A program made the translations under genes and the position numbers. This document shows, piece by piece, positions 10,583 to 21,276 of a stretch of 64,000 bases of DNA. The notes beneath the pieces were generated by a model. It made no database searches and was not told the origin of the DNA. It saw only the letters and a program-made list of their open reading frames with translations. This DNA comes from Verpa conica. Its lineage: Eukaryota; Ascomycota; Pezizomycetes; Pezizales; Morchellaceae. The stretch lies in NCBI GenBank assembly GCA_033030425.1, contig JAUFSD010000014.1, positions 806,001 to 870,000 of the forward strand. Direction: 5' to 3'. Numbering within the stretch: the first letter of the stretch is position 1; each line of letters opens with the position of its first letter.

Positions 10583-11187
10583 CATGCTTGGGGAAACGAC
10601 TAGTATATATATCTTGTATATTAATTATAACAGCTTATGGTAGTAGCTGAGGTTATAGCTCCCTAGCTTCTAGAGAATAGTAGTAAGTAGTATGTAGTAG
10701 GCTCCCACTATGAACGTTATATCTCTATAGAGTCTGTTCCGATGCCTGCATAATAGAGACAAGTTACTATCCTACTATAATCTAAGCACCTGTCTCGGTG
10801 GGTTTCTTCTAACTGAAGCACAGAGTGCTGGGTTGAATAAAATAGCACGTACATACGTTGGAATCCAGCGTATTTTACTTGAATTTCCCACTAGCAGTAA
10901 ATTGGGGTTTTTACTGATTTAAACCTTCGTATTTTATAGTTGTACTATATGTGCCCCTATCTTATTTCTTTAGCAAGTACATACATACATCCCTAGTGAA
11001 GCACTTGAATTGAGCTCCTGTCTAGTATACTTGTTCTATTCACTAGAGACTGAGACTACGTAAGATGTGGACGGTAGGGCTTCCACATCCTTAGAAGCTT
11101 GCAACTGCTTCACCTGGGCCTACAAATTTTGTACTTTCTGTGTATTGGAGGTTTCTAGCTACCACCTCATTTGCTGTATCTGAGACA
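10583..11187. other. Intergenic stretch with decayed 3' coding remnant of B6
   Basis: The last 100 bases before the B6 stop (about 11090-11187) still look like out-of-frame coiled-coil codons on the minus strand, so B6 may once have been longer. No other feature is recognised. Confidence 0.35.
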
Positions 11188-12215
11188 CTAATCGTAGTAC
11201 CCCCGAGACACTAACCGCTGCACCTCAGATTCTGACTGCTGCAACTGAGTCTGTAACTGCTGCAACTGAGCCTGTAGCTGCTGCAACTGAGTCTCTAGCT
11301 GCTTCACTTTCCCATTCGACGCAGCAGTTTGTTCCTTTAAGGTCTGCACTTCTTTCGTCGCATCACAGAGCTTTCCCCTTATGCCGTGAATCTCCTTCCC
11401 TACCATCTCCATCAACTCGGCCATAAAGTCACCACCACCACCCAAAAAAAGACCCATTTCCCTCCAATCCACCAGCTTCTCAAAGTGCGTTGCCGCAAAG
11501 GTCGACACAAGGCCTCGTATTGGTCTCTCAGGGCTTATGGGGGCTCGGGGGTCCGTATGGGTGTAGACATAATCCAATAATCCAATAATATTTTCGGCAG
11601 TTCTCCTCGAGATAGGTCCATCAATATCTTCAAGTACCGTTTTAAGCCGTTCGAACGCCATCTCTTGGAGAGGTTGAACGTTTTTGTAGTGTGCAAGCGT
11701 ATACAACTTCGCATGTGCCAGCGGTATATTTGTACGCGGAACCTCTAACTGCTCTTGATCCGCTAGGCACTGTACCTTATCGGGTGTATCTACCACACCC
11801 TGTCCCTCGTCTTCAACTGCTTCCTGCTTCTCGGACGGTTGTTCTAGGATATAGTCTCCAGCATATAGAAACTGGATGAAACGTCCCACCGTATCGCCAT
11901 CCCAATTCGACAAGTCGATTGTCGCTCTCGTATCTCTCAGTACGCCTGTAGTGCTATTTGGCGGCTCTGGGGATATTTCCTGGTCCGATAAGCCGACTTT
12001 CTTCGGCGTCTCTCTCAGCACACCTATGCGGGGTTGTTTTGAGTACGCTGTAAGAACCCTGCTGTGGAGAAAGTAGCGCTTCTGACCGGACTCGGCTATG
12101 ACCTCTAAGACTTCGGAGGAGTAGAGGCTGAGGTCGCTACTGAGGCTGCGCTTGTTAGTAAGGAGTAGCAGACTCTTCGGCGGGGGGTAGGGAAGTACCT
12201 AGGGGGTCGATACAT
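11188..12215 (-). CDS. BTB/POZ coiled-coil protein B6
   Basis: Exon 1 is 12199-12215 (MYRPP), intron 12146-12198, exon 2 12145-11188, giving 324 residues. The BTB first half contains an unusual insertion: between YFLHSRVLTAYS and ATIDLSNWDGDTVGRF there is an extra 30-residue stretch that repeats the RDT/RET-x-KK and LSD pattern (VLRETPKKVGLSDQE... then VLRDTRATIDLSN), as if that segment was duplicated and diverged. The linker has DTPDKVQC, a variant of TPDTVQS. The BACK-like region contains IIGLLDYVYTH and IRGLVSTFAATHFEKLVD. The C-terminus is a Q-L-Q-rich coiled coil from CTGCAACTG repeats. Confidence 0.78.
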
Positions 12216-12308
12216 TGTGCTTAAGGATATTTAGAGTATCTAATAAGTAGAGTACTGGCTTGGAGCTTTGCTGTCTCTAACTGGACTCAGGTATCCTGGG
12301 TGATAAAA

Positions 12309-12340
12309 ATATAACCCTAACCCTCTGATGGAATGCCTGA
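12309..12340 (-). promoter_or_regulatory. Telomere-like promoter box of B6
   Basis: ATAACCCTAACCCTCTG then ATGGAATGCCTGA lies about 95 bp upstream of the B6 start. No distal box was found before B6. Confidence 0.7.
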
Positions 12341-12629
12341 ACTGGTTGTAGTGTAGAACCCCCCAAACGGAGTATACAGACCATAAATACTTAAGGACTT
12401 CCCTTATTCTTCCTAGGTGGTTAATGTGGTACTATAGCTAGCTAAATGATCACACGAAGATTCTTCGTAACAGGTAGGTTCTATTTTAAGTAGAAACTCA
12501 ATTCTTTAGACCTAATAAGACTAAAGTAGATGCGTGTAATTAAGAGCATGACTAAGGTGCGGGGATCTAGAATTCAGGGCTATCAAAGAAGTTATGGATC
12601 CATTCATCTTGGGTAGCTGGATCTGGTTC

Positions 12630-13642
12630 TTAATCGTCATCGTCATCGTCATCGCCTGTACGACCCCACAACTCTAACGTAGCTTCCAGCTGCCGAACTT
12701 TCTCCATGTGTTCCGAATTTGTGGCTTCCAACTGTCGTACCTTCTCGTCTGAAGCGGCAGCTCGATCCTTCCAGACCTGCAATTCTCTCTCCATATTGCT
12801 GAGTTTCTCCCTCAGCCCTGGTGTAGCACAAGGACCCCTCGCATTACAAAGTCTCTTTGCCACCTTCCCCATTACATCAGACGTAAGATTACCCCCTTCA
12901 CTTATCAGGGGTCCCATATCCTCATTATCGATTAACTTCCCAAAGTTATTTGCCACAAAGTTTGACAAGAGTTCTCGTATCGGTTTCCCTGAGTCCGTAA
13001 GAGAGTCCGCCTGGGGGCCGACTCGAGAGTACACATATCTCAATAATTCAACAACATCCTCAGCAACCTTTGGGGTCTCCTTTGATATACGTCCATCAAC
13101 CCCTTCTAGCCCAACCTTAAGCCTCTCAAGTGCCATCTGTTGGAGTGCTTTAACACCGGTACACTGAGCCAATACATAAACCTTCAGATGTACCAATAAC
13201 ACATTCACACCTGCATCCCAAGACCCTGTCCACAAATTTTCCTGAACTGTACCTAAATTATTCACCTCGGCCTGTGCTCCCGTCTTTCTTTCCTTTGCCC
13301 ATGTTTTTTCCTCGACATCGTTCTCTTCCGGGGCCGACTCGGGAGGTCGGTAGTTGCCGATATACAGGAATTCAATCAACCGTCCCACTGTACCACCGTC
13401 CCAATCTGACAAGTCGATCTTCTTAGTCGGCTCTTCCTGTACTCTGGATAGTAGCTCCGGTCGGGCTGCGAGGACACCGCTGTGGACCGAGAAGTGCTTT
13501 TGTCCAGACTCAGCAACAATTGTGTAGGTTTCCGAGGAGATGAAACTATAGCTTTTAATGAGGGCATTGGATCTATTAAGAAGAAATAGTATACATACCT
13601 TAGGAAGTGGAGGGGGACAGAGTTCAAAGCGGGTGGAGACAT
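12630..13642 (-). CDS. BTB/POZ coiled-coil protein B7 with poly-Asp tail
   Basis: Exon 1 is longer than usual (13599-13642, 44 nt, MSPPALNSVPLHFL), intron 13546-13598, exon 2 13545-12630, giving 319 residues. BTB first half: SSETYTIVAESGQKHFSVHSGV, then WDGGTVGRLIEFLYIGNY. The linker carries NNLGTVQE, a degenerate form of the family motif. Second helices are VLLVHLKVYVLAQCTGVKAL. The BACK-like segment keeps RELLSNFVANNFGKLID. The coiled coil ends in seven aspartates encoded by GATGAC repeats just before the stop. The intron 3' end is CATTAAAAGCTATAG. Confidence 0.78.
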
Positions 13643-13724
13643 ATTGTATTTATAGTAGGACGGTTAGAGAATAGAGTAGGAGGCTTGTGACCTTACTATA
13701 TGGAGCGGGGTTATCTACCCTGGG

Positions 13725-13752
13725 TAACCCTAGCCCTTACTTAGACACCTGA
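13725..13752 (-). promoter_or_regulatory. Telomere-like promoter box of B7
   Basis: GTAACCCTAGCCCTTAC followed by ACACCTGA lies about 85 bp upstream of the B7 start. It is a slightly diverged copy. Confidence 0.6.
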
Positions 13753-13880
13753 ATGTCTCGGGTGGGCTCCTAATTAGTTTAGCCTAGATAACGAATCTAG
13801 TTGTATATATCGTTTCCTTTAAGCTTCAGCGCTTTCCTGAGTTAGGGTTCTTTTACTCGTTATAGGACTGTTGTATTATC

Positions 13881-13896
13881 CATGGGATATCACTCG
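13881..13896 (-). promoter_or_regulatory. Distal promoter box of B7
   Basis: CATGGGATATCACTCG is a full consensus copy about 240 bp upstream of the start. Confidence 0.55.
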
Positions 13897-14288
13897 GCTC
13901 CTAGTAAATAATATTATCAGGTGAAACTTCCTAAACAGGTATTAACTGGTGAGGAAGTTTCCTTTAGCCACTGGCTGACTACGCAATTAACCCCGGCATA
14001 TAATTAGGGGCTCTAGCACCTCCAAGAGATAGATTGTGTTGAAATAGGTGTACATAGTTGGGAAGAGTGCCGATACATGGATTAGGTGATAGATGCCTTT
14101 TTCCCTAAGCCTAGCTATTCTTCCTAACTCTCACTAGATATACTTTGATGATTTAGTAATACTAAGGGTTATAAGGCACCTTACTTGTTAAGGTCTTTAG
14201 GGAACACATTGGGGGCTAACACGGCCTTCTAGAAGACCGATGGTATACAGAAGTAGCTCGAGGAGTTAAGTAAGCAGGGTCTCGCTAA
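13897..14288. other. Intergenic stretch, nothing recognised
   Basis: No coding or repeat signal was seen between the B7 distal box and the LINE fragment. Confidence 0.35.
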
Positions 14289-14301
14289 ATCTATCTCTAA
14301 T

Positions 14302-15172
14302 GATGATGATGATGATTATTCATAAATACATAAAGCCCTAGAGCTAAGGTATTCGCACTGCGCACTAACCAAATATATAAAAACAAAAACAAAAAAGAAA
14401 AGAAAACAAACAACCTCAATTCCTCTGCTCCACTACCTCACTTGCTACGCTCTCCTTCTCCTCCCACAAGTCTCCCCAGCCCCACTCATCTTCTCTGTCT
14501 TCCCCTTCTCTCCCTACATCTGCCTCTCTAGCTCCCCTCGCCTTCCTCGCCCTGCTTCTCTTCCTCTTAAACTCTCTCCACACCAAGGCTCCCCAGGTCC
14601 AATGCCTTGGATCTCCTGGATAAAGAATGTCGTCGAGCGTCAGGTCTTGGTCTGTTCCGAGTTCCCTTTGAATAATTCCTCTTCTGATTGCTGTAAACGG
14701 GCACTCTAGTAGGGCGTGTCTGACAGACTCTTTAGGGGCTCCACACTCGCACTTCTCGGATTCTGCTTTGCCGATTCTATGCAGGTACTCTGCACAGTCA
14801 ATGTGTCCCGTGCGCAGTCGTGTGGTGATGGTTCTCGCTGTGCGCTCATCGCTGGGAAACCTGACTTTATGTCTGCTCGCGGGTGAGTTGGTGTACTGTC
14901 TCCCAACTCCTTGTCGTCCCAGGTTCCTGGCCTCTTGGTAACTGCTCTCCCAATCGCGCACTACTTTCTGCCTGGAGCTAGCTTCCAGGAAGGCAAAGGA
15001 TGTAAAGGCGTGTCGACTTACGGGGTCCAAGGTTGCTTCTTTTGCCAATCTGTCCGCTATGGTGTTCCCTTGGATCCCAACGTGGGCCTTGACCCATTCC
15101 AGTTTAACTGCGATTCCTTCCGCTTTGGCCGAGTCGCACTCCCACCTGATCTGTTCGGCTAGCATCTCTCCC
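14302..15172 (-). mobile_element. 5'-truncated LINE (RNase H-bearing, Tad1/I-like)
   Basis: The fragment is flanked by a 13-bp duplication, ATCTATCTCTAAT, at 14289-14301 and 15173-15185. It sits on the minus strand and ends in a (TCA)n tail at about 14302-14320, as expected for target-primed insertion of some LINE clades. The 5' end is missing, so only the C-terminal part of the reverse-transcriptase polyprotein remains. Its apparent start ATG is formed partly by the target duplication. Confidence 0.85.
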
Positions 15173-15174
15173 AT
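14416..15174 (-). pseudogene. LINE ORF2 C-terminal fragment: RNase H end and CCHC zinc finger
   Basis: The frame of 252 codons encodes the C-terminal half of an RNase H domain (VKLEWVKAHVGIQGNTIADRLAKEA, with the conserved H and D of the GHxGxxGNxxAD pattern present as AHVGIQGNTIAD). It is followed by the CCHC-type motif typical of LINE ORF2 ends (CECGAPKESVRHALLEC). The N-terminal endonuclease, reverse transcriptase and the RNase H start are absent because of 5' truncation. It is a different LINE lineage from the one at 38.6-46.2 kb, whose ORF2 has no RNase H. Not expected to be functional. Confidence 0.85.
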
Positions 15175-15440
15175 CTATCTCTAATATGTACTAGTACGTA
15201 TATGAAAATTAAATATTATTTCTGGGGTTCGTAATATAATCCGTGTACAATTTTCGAAGACAATTATATTGAGCCCTTATAGTAGACGGCGCTTCTATTA
15301 GATTATATTATATCCTATCACCGCCAAGGTTTGTAATATGACAGAGATGTAGGGCTCAATGTAAGCAATAGTTATGATGCCTATTAAAGAGTTATCTCCA
15401 ACTCTTTCTATATACCCTAGCTACTAGCGCTGTTACATAA

Positions 15441-16858
15441 TCATAAAAAGTGCCTGAAGGACAGCCCCGCAAGAGTTATCTGCTGGGGACTGCCAGAGCG
15501 AGGGGCCGATCTACTCATCATGACCTCCCGCTCCTTCGCCTTCCCTGGGTAAGTATTCTTCAACCACTGCCAGTCAGCCTCGTATTTCTTAACCTTAGTT
15601 TCTAATGTCCACATCTCTTGGTTGGCAACTTCTAACTGTAACACTTTCTTTTCATTTGCAGCCTCCAATCGTTCTATACTCTCACCCAATGTAGCGGCCC
15701 GACCCTTCAAGCCCTGTATCTCACTCTTCATATCGCAGATCGTCCCCCCCGCCCCGCAAAGCTCTCCACAATCACAGGGCCTCCCTGTACGATAAAGCCT
15801 CCTTGCTACTTTTCCCATCAGCTCGACTGGAAGATCACCCCCTGCACTCAATAGTACCCCCATCTGGTCCCAATCCGCCAACGTTTCAAAGTTCTTTGCC
15901 GCAAAAGTTGATACAAGGTCACGTATCGGATCCTTCGGGATTTTATGAGAGTAAACGTACTCCAGAAGCTCGATAACTTCTACTACAACCCTCGGGTTTC
16001 CGGCCATTATAGGTCCATCGATCACCTCGAGTGCTTCTCTAAGCCTCTTGAATGCCATCGCCCGAAGTATTTCAACTTCCTTGTACTGTGCAAGAGTATA
16101 CAACTTCGCATGTAACATCAGCACATCCGTGCCGTTCATTCCCGACTTCCCTTCATCCGTGAGGCTCTGAACAGTATCTGGTGTATTCGCTCCAGCTTTT
16201 ACACCATCTTCATCTTCAGATTCAACTTTATCATCTTTGAAGTCTAGTTCGGGAAACCGGTGTTGGAATGAGTGACACTCTGTGAAGTTAAGTGTGGCGA
16301 ATACGGGGTGTGGCAACACCGGAGGAATAGAATCCCGGGTGGTCCGGTAGGGTAACCAAGCGGGGGAATAGTATAACCGACGGAAGGAAATTCTATCCGA
16401 GAATCGGAAGAATTGTATGGTGACGGATTGGCTTTTACTTTGTATTGGGATTACGGAATGTTTTCTATGTTAGCGGATTTGTAACTATATAAGCAGGCTT
16501 CTCCTGCGTCTTTTCTTTCGGTATCAATCAAGTTTGTTCTTTAGTTATATCTGTCTTCAGTATACACTCAGTCTATTGTTTTTTAACCGGTAGTTGCCGA
16601 TATATATGAACTCGGCGAACCGCCCAACTATATCGCCTTCCCAATCAGAAAGATCGACCTCTTTTGGAGAGGACTCTTTTAGCTCTTTGTAGAGAAGCTC
16701 TGATTGTTTGGCGAGAATATCGCTGTGTACAAGAAAACGCCTTTGGCCAGATTCGGCTACGATCTCGATAGTTCCTGAGGATAGGAAGCTGTCTTTGTTA
16801 GTGGGAATGTGCCCTAGAGTGACATGGAGTGGAAATACCTGAAGAAATCAGGAGGCAC
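15441..16858 (-). pseudogene. BTB/POZ coiled-coil gene B8, interrupted by an LTR-like insertion
   Basis: Exon 1 (16839-16858) starts with GTG instead of ATG and no in-frame upstream ATG was found. The intron is 16789-16838. Exon 2 encodes the BTB first half (FLSSGTIEIVAESGQRRFLVHSD...FAEFIYIGNYRF) until 16591, where a 325-bp insertion introduces a stop. Coding resumes at 16260 in the same frame (PELDFKDDKVE), with NTPDTVQS, MLHAKLYTLAQYKEVEIL, a BACK-like region, a cysteine-containing patch (CDCGELCGAGGTIC), coiled coil, and a WLKNTYPGKAKE stretch. Without the insertion and one duplication copy the length would be a multiple of three (345 residues). Loss of both start and continuity indicates a dead copy. 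Confidence 0.85.
16261..16585. mobile_element. Solo-LTR-like insertion in B8
   Basis: The 325-bp sequence begins TGTTGGAATG, a start common in Copia-type LTRs. It is flanked by ACCGG at 16256-16260 and 16586-16590, which is single-copy in the restored gene (YRFPEL). A TATAAG-like box occurs about two thirds along. The right end (TTGTTTTTTA) is not a clean CA, so the assignment to an LTR is likely but not certain. Precise removal restores the host reading frame. Confidence 0.7.
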
Positions 16859-17005
16859 ACTATTCTGGGACGATGGTAGGGACATGGTCTTTGGGCTGAT
16901 AGTAGTATAGGTAGTTGGTATGTTATGGGCCCTTTTGGATAGAATAGAAGAGAATTTAGAACCTTATCTACTATATGATGTGTTGTGTGCCTAGACAAGC
17001 GATAA

Positions 17006-17044
17006 ATAACCCTAACCCTAACACCGGCGCCTAAGATGGATGCC
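17006..17044 (-). promoter_or_regulatory. Telomere-like promoter box of B8
   Basis: AATAACCCTAACCCTAAC carries a longer run of the repeat than other copies and is followed by GATGGATGCCTT. It lies about 150 bp upstream of the B8 exon 1. Confidence 0.65.
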
Positions 17045-17478
17045 TTGATATTGTGAGGGGTTTCCAGCTCAGCCTACTACTGAATGGGGCTCTAGGGAGG
17101 CTAATGCGCCCCAGAAGACCAAAGTTCATATCCTAGGTTCTATCGAGCTTGCGAATAAAATAATTTCTAGACTGTCTGGGTGAATATAGAAGTACTACAG
17201 AATATAAGTATCCTCCATTTTATTATGTAGAAACAATTGATATCCTATTTCTTTTGTAATATATTAAATCAAAACTAGGCGTTAATTATTAGGGGCTAGG
17301 GGTATCGCGGCATCAGTTACTTCCAGGTTATACAACGTTGCCCAGTTCACATGGATTATCTATCGATTAACTTTATATGCCGTAGACAAAAGGCTTCACT
17401 TATGAGGAGGAATCAACGAATCAATCTCCATGTACTTAATTTATTTATTCATTCAACGAATCAATCTACCCTAGTGAT

Positions 17479-17493
17479 CATGGTATCTCACTC
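17479..17493 (-). promoter_or_regulatory. Distal promoter box of B8
   Basis: CATGGTATCTCACTCG matches the distal consensus with one change, about 620 bp upstream. Confidence 0.5.
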
Positions 17494-18089
17494 GGTAGTG
17501 TCTAAGCCGGGTAATGTTTTGATGTGACTAGAACCAATACATGAGTTTCCTCTGAACCCCCAGCCACAAAGTGTATTTAGGTCCTGTTATGCTGCCAAAG
17601 AGTGATGAGTTTCTGCTTTAAGGGTTTGGGGAACTTGATGGTCCCACTCAGCTGGGTTAGATTGTTGTGAGGCTAATGGGGCACTGTGCCCAAAACTACT
17701 GGCGTATTTCTCAGGTTTACTATGTATATCTAGGGCTGACAGGGTTTGTGACTCTAACTGAATTTCATACTGTCGAAATTCATGCCGCCTGCGGAAAGGC
17801 CTCTAAGTTTGTAGGGAGGCCTATATATATATCAAATTGGTTTGACCCAAGTAAGATCCCTGATAATAACCTAGACTAGGACTCCAGCTAAGATACCAAG
17901 TGTAACGATAAATTTCAATCCCAGAATATTTCCATTGCCATACTCAGCTATCAGAAAGAATTATAGAGTCCACAACTAAACTTGGTACACTCTGCTCAAA
18001 GTAAAGTAGGGAATCTACCCGTATTTCCCCGTAATTAACACTTGGCAAGTATATATCCCTTCCTGTAACCGTCAGACCCTCTCCAGCTT
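17494..18089. other. Intergenic stretch, nothing recognised
   Basis: No gene, repeat or RNA signal was recognised. A plus-strand frame at 17667-17879 has no supporting features. Confidence 0.35.
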
Positions 18090-19806
18090 TCATGCCACCG
18101 GAGGATTTGCAGCCTCCGCTGGAGTCGCTACATCTGCTGGTTTTGCTGCCTGTAGCTTCTCTAATAACTCTTTTTTCTCTGCATTTACAGCCTCTAGTTC
18201 TCGTGTCTTATCGGCGACAGTAGTCTCCAATGTCTGTTTCTTTGCGTTTGCAGCCTCTAGTTCGCGTGTCTTGTCAGTGACGGTGGTCTCTAACTTCTGT
18301 TTCTCTGCATTGGCGGTTTGTAGCTCCCGTGTCTTGTCGGCAACAGTAGTCTCTAAAGTCTGTTTCTTTGCGTTGGCAGCCTCTAGCTCGCGTGTCTTGT
18401 CAGTGACGGTGGCCTCTAACTTCTGTTTCTCCGCATTGGCGGTTTGTAGTTCTCGTGTCTTGTCGGCGACAGTAGTCTCCGATTTCTGTTTCTCCGCATT
18501 GGCAGCCTCTAGTGCACGTATCTTATCGGCGACGGTGGTCTCTAACTTCTGTTTCTCCGCATTGGCGGTTTCTAGCTCTCGTGTCTTGTCGGCGAAGGCA
18601 GTCTCTAATTTCTGTTTCTCCGCATTGACGGTTTCTAGTTCGCGTTTCTTATCGGTGAAGGCAGTCTCCAATTTCTGTTTTTCTAAATTGGCAGCCTCTA
18701 GTGCGCGTATCTTATCGGCGACGGTGGTCTCTAACTTCTGTTTCTCCGCATTGGTGGTTTCTAGTTCGCCTGTCTTATCGGCGAAGGCAGTCTCCAGTTT
18801 CTTTTTCTCTAAACTGGCAGCCTCTAGCTCTCGTGTCTTGTCGGCGAAGGCAGTCTCTAATTTCTGTTTCTCCGCATTGACGGTTTCTAGTTCGCCTGTC
18901 TTATCGGCGAAGGCAGTCTCCAGTTTCTGTTTCTCCAAATTGGCAGCCTCTAGTTCGCGTGTCTTGTCGGTAGCCTGCAACTTCTGTTTCTCCGCATTGG
19001 CAGCCTCTAGTTCGCGTGTCTTATCGGCGACGGTGGTCTCTAACTTCTGTTTCTCTGCATTGGCATCACAAAGCCTCCCTCCTACTCTGTCCATCAGCTC
19101 AACAGCAAAATCACCACCTCCGCGCAGCAACATTGCCACCTCCCCCCGATCCATCAACTTCTCAACATTTTCCGCCGCAAACCTTGACACAAGGTCCCGC
19201 ATCTGGTCCTCCGGGCTCTCGCCAGAATCCGTATCAGAGTCTTCATGGGACTCTGCGTGTGCGTTCGCGTGGGAATAGACATACTCCAGCAACTCGATAA
19301 TACCTGTCGTTACCATTGACATTCCCCCTAGCTTCTGCCCGTCGATCCCATCTAGTACTTTCTTAAGTCGCTCAAACGCCATTACCCGAAGTGGTTCAAT
19401 ACTCTTATACTGTGCAAGTGCATAGACCTTCGCATGCACCAGCAACACATTCGTATCTTGGTCTGGCAGGCTCTGCGCGATATCCGGCGTACCCGACCTG
19501 TTCCATCTCCCTGACTCCCCATCTCCGTCCGAGGCCGATTCTAGGATATAGTCTCCAGTGTACAGAAATTCTGCAAACAGTCCCACCGTATCACTATCCC
19601 AATCTGACAAATCGATCTTGCCATCAGTCTCGCCTATATCTGTACTGCTATGTTCGAGCTGAGTTGAGAGGATATCGCTGTGGATAAAATAGCTTTTTTC
19701 GCTGGATTTGATTTCGAAAGGTTTGGAGGACAGAAGGCTGTGGCTGTTAGTAAGTGTGTAGTATTTGAGAGGTGAAAGAAGTGTACCTGCGGAAATGGGA
19801 GGGCAT
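18090..19806 (-). CDS. BTB/POZ protein B9 with long 21-residue-repeat coiled coil
   Basis: Exon 1 is 19787-19806 (MPSHFR), intron 19738-19786, exon 2 19737-18090, giving 555 residues. The BTB first half (LLSSKPFEIKSSEKSYFIHSD...WDSDTVGLFAEFLYTGDY) is followed by a linker with GTPDIAQS, second helices LLVHAKVYALAQYKSIEPL, and a BACK-like region containing an S/D/E-rich insertion (ESHEDSDTDSGESPED). Residues from about 235 consist of 14 tandem 21-residue units of the type NAEKQKLETTVADKTRELEAA (three heptads each) plus a partial unit, then an Ala/Pro-rich end (PADVATPAEAANPPVA). This predicts a rod of roughly 300 residues. The DNA repeat is likely unstable in copy number. Confidence 0.85.
18189..19061 (-). 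repeat. 63-bp minisatellite encoding the B9 coiled coil
   Basis: Fourteen 63-bp units (one is 9 bp shorter) lie in frame inside B9. Unit variants ETTVADK, ETAFADK and the NL-EK/NA-KK types are interspersed, suggesting unequal exchange between units. The opposite strand is also open over this stretch as a by-product of the repeat. Confidence 0.9.
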
Positions 19807-19923
19807 TGTTTCTAGGGTGGGGAGTAATAGGGTATTGATATCTCTTGATTCCGAAAGAGGAGTAGTGGGCTTATGACTTCTCTTGTCTCGGGTAGTGAGA
19901 GGAGGCTTATTTACGTGAACAAC

Positions 19924-19959
19924 ACATACATAACCCTAACCCTTTATGTGGTTGCCTGG
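19924..19959 (-). promoter_or_regulatory. Telomere-like promoter box of B9
   Basis: CATACATAACCCTAACCC then TTTATGTGGTTGCCTGG, about 120-150 bp upstream of the B9 start. Confidence 0.72.
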
Positions 19960-20240
19960 CAGCCTCTAAGAAGATTATCCAGTCAAGCAGCTACTGGTTG
20001 GTTGATGTTTAGTTAAGGGGCTCTGCTGGGTCGTAAAGAAAGCCGGTTGCACTTCCTTCTTGATGTTGGTTACGCATACGAGAGGCTTGCCTTGCTGAGA
20101 TCCCCGCATAAGAACTATTGATGACGTAAGTAGAAGCAGCGTCAGCCAAACTTTCAAGACACTGTATTGGAGAGATTTGAGTCCCAGGATTAATATCAGT
20201 TTTGACAAGGAGTTGATTATCCAAGGTTCCTCATACTAGT

Positions 20241-20256
20241 TATGAGATGTCACTCG
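20241..20256 (-). promoter_or_regulatory. Distal promoter box of B9
   Basis: TATGAGATGTCACTCG matches the distal consensus, about 435 bp upstream. Confidence 0.5.
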
Positions 20257-20311
20257 ATTCTTATGTATATAATATCTGGCCTATAAAAACTTTTGGCCTC
20301 GGGGTAGCGAT

Positions 20312-20412
20312 CTGTCTCGTGCCCAGCCTTCTTTTAGTTGGTAGTAAATATAACTGGTCTGCGCGAGCTACGAGCTTGGCGCCGAGGCCAATAAAGGCTG
20401 GGCACGAGACAG
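20312..20412. repeat. Perfect 19-bp inverted repeat
   Basis: CTGTCTCGTGCCCAGCCTT at 20312-20330 is exactly inverted at 20394-20412. A second inverted pair, TTGGCCTCGG / CCGAGGCCAA, lies at about 20293-20302 and 20382-20391, so the two pairs interleave rather than nest. It may be the remains of a small transposon; no target duplication was identified. Confidence 0.6.
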
Positions 20413-21276
20413 TCTTACAATGTACACAACGACCCCTACCCCATAAAGTAGTATTAAAGACCCGAGAACGGGAGGTTACCACTATTGATAGTTCAATTAA
20501 ATAAGAGAGAAGTTCTAGAGCTCAGTTGCAGCTCTTTGTTTTTGTATTTATGATTGCTGGCCAGGGGTTTCGGCGTTCCGCTTGGTTGCTATTTATCCCG
20601 GGGCCAAACCTTTTTATGGGCAAGTATATACATTACAACATCCAAGTAAGAATAGACAAGGTATTAGAGATATATTCTAGGGTGATAAGGTTTTCTCTGG
20701 CCTATATAATGATTTTTTTGATACCTTGGCGATATATTATTTTTGCTACTGACTGAAAGGGGCGACATATTAATATCCTCCAGCCTGAGGAACTTAGATA
20801 ATTATATAAGGACGAGAGAGTTTCTTTAACACACTATCGACTCAATATTGACCGTATAGTTGTATAAGCCACCTAGATTTCCTATATATCTATCCCCCGT
20901 CAAAATTCCTGGTCTAGTTCTATACGCATATAGAGGGCATCATAAACTATATAGTAATATTAGCTACTTTTTTGCTAAATGAGGCTGGTGAGGTATACCT
21001 TGGAACCTCCCTAGCTAGAAGGTTTAGTAAGAATTTTAAAATTGTATAGAAAACATTCTGATCTAGATATAGGCTGACCTGGACTCGGTCAAGGTGAACT
21101 ATAGTAAACAAAGTTTTGACCGATTCATGCTTCCATAGAACTATGCTAGCATATTTCTATCCTAAGTAATTTCCACATAGGTTGCCAGAGCTAATAACCA
21201 CTACTTATCCAATTCAGTGTATATATAGAAGTCAACGAGAAGACTATAAAAGAAGTACTAATACAAAGCTCAAAGG
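20413..21276. other. AT-rich intergenic stretch, nothing recognised
   Basis: No coding or repeat structure was recognised between the inverted repeat and the B10 stop. Confidence 0.35.

Noticed and set aside
18271..19278. 335-codon plus-strand frame
   Set aside because: It is the antisense of the 63-bp repeat in B9; its open state is a by-product of the repeat's codon composition.
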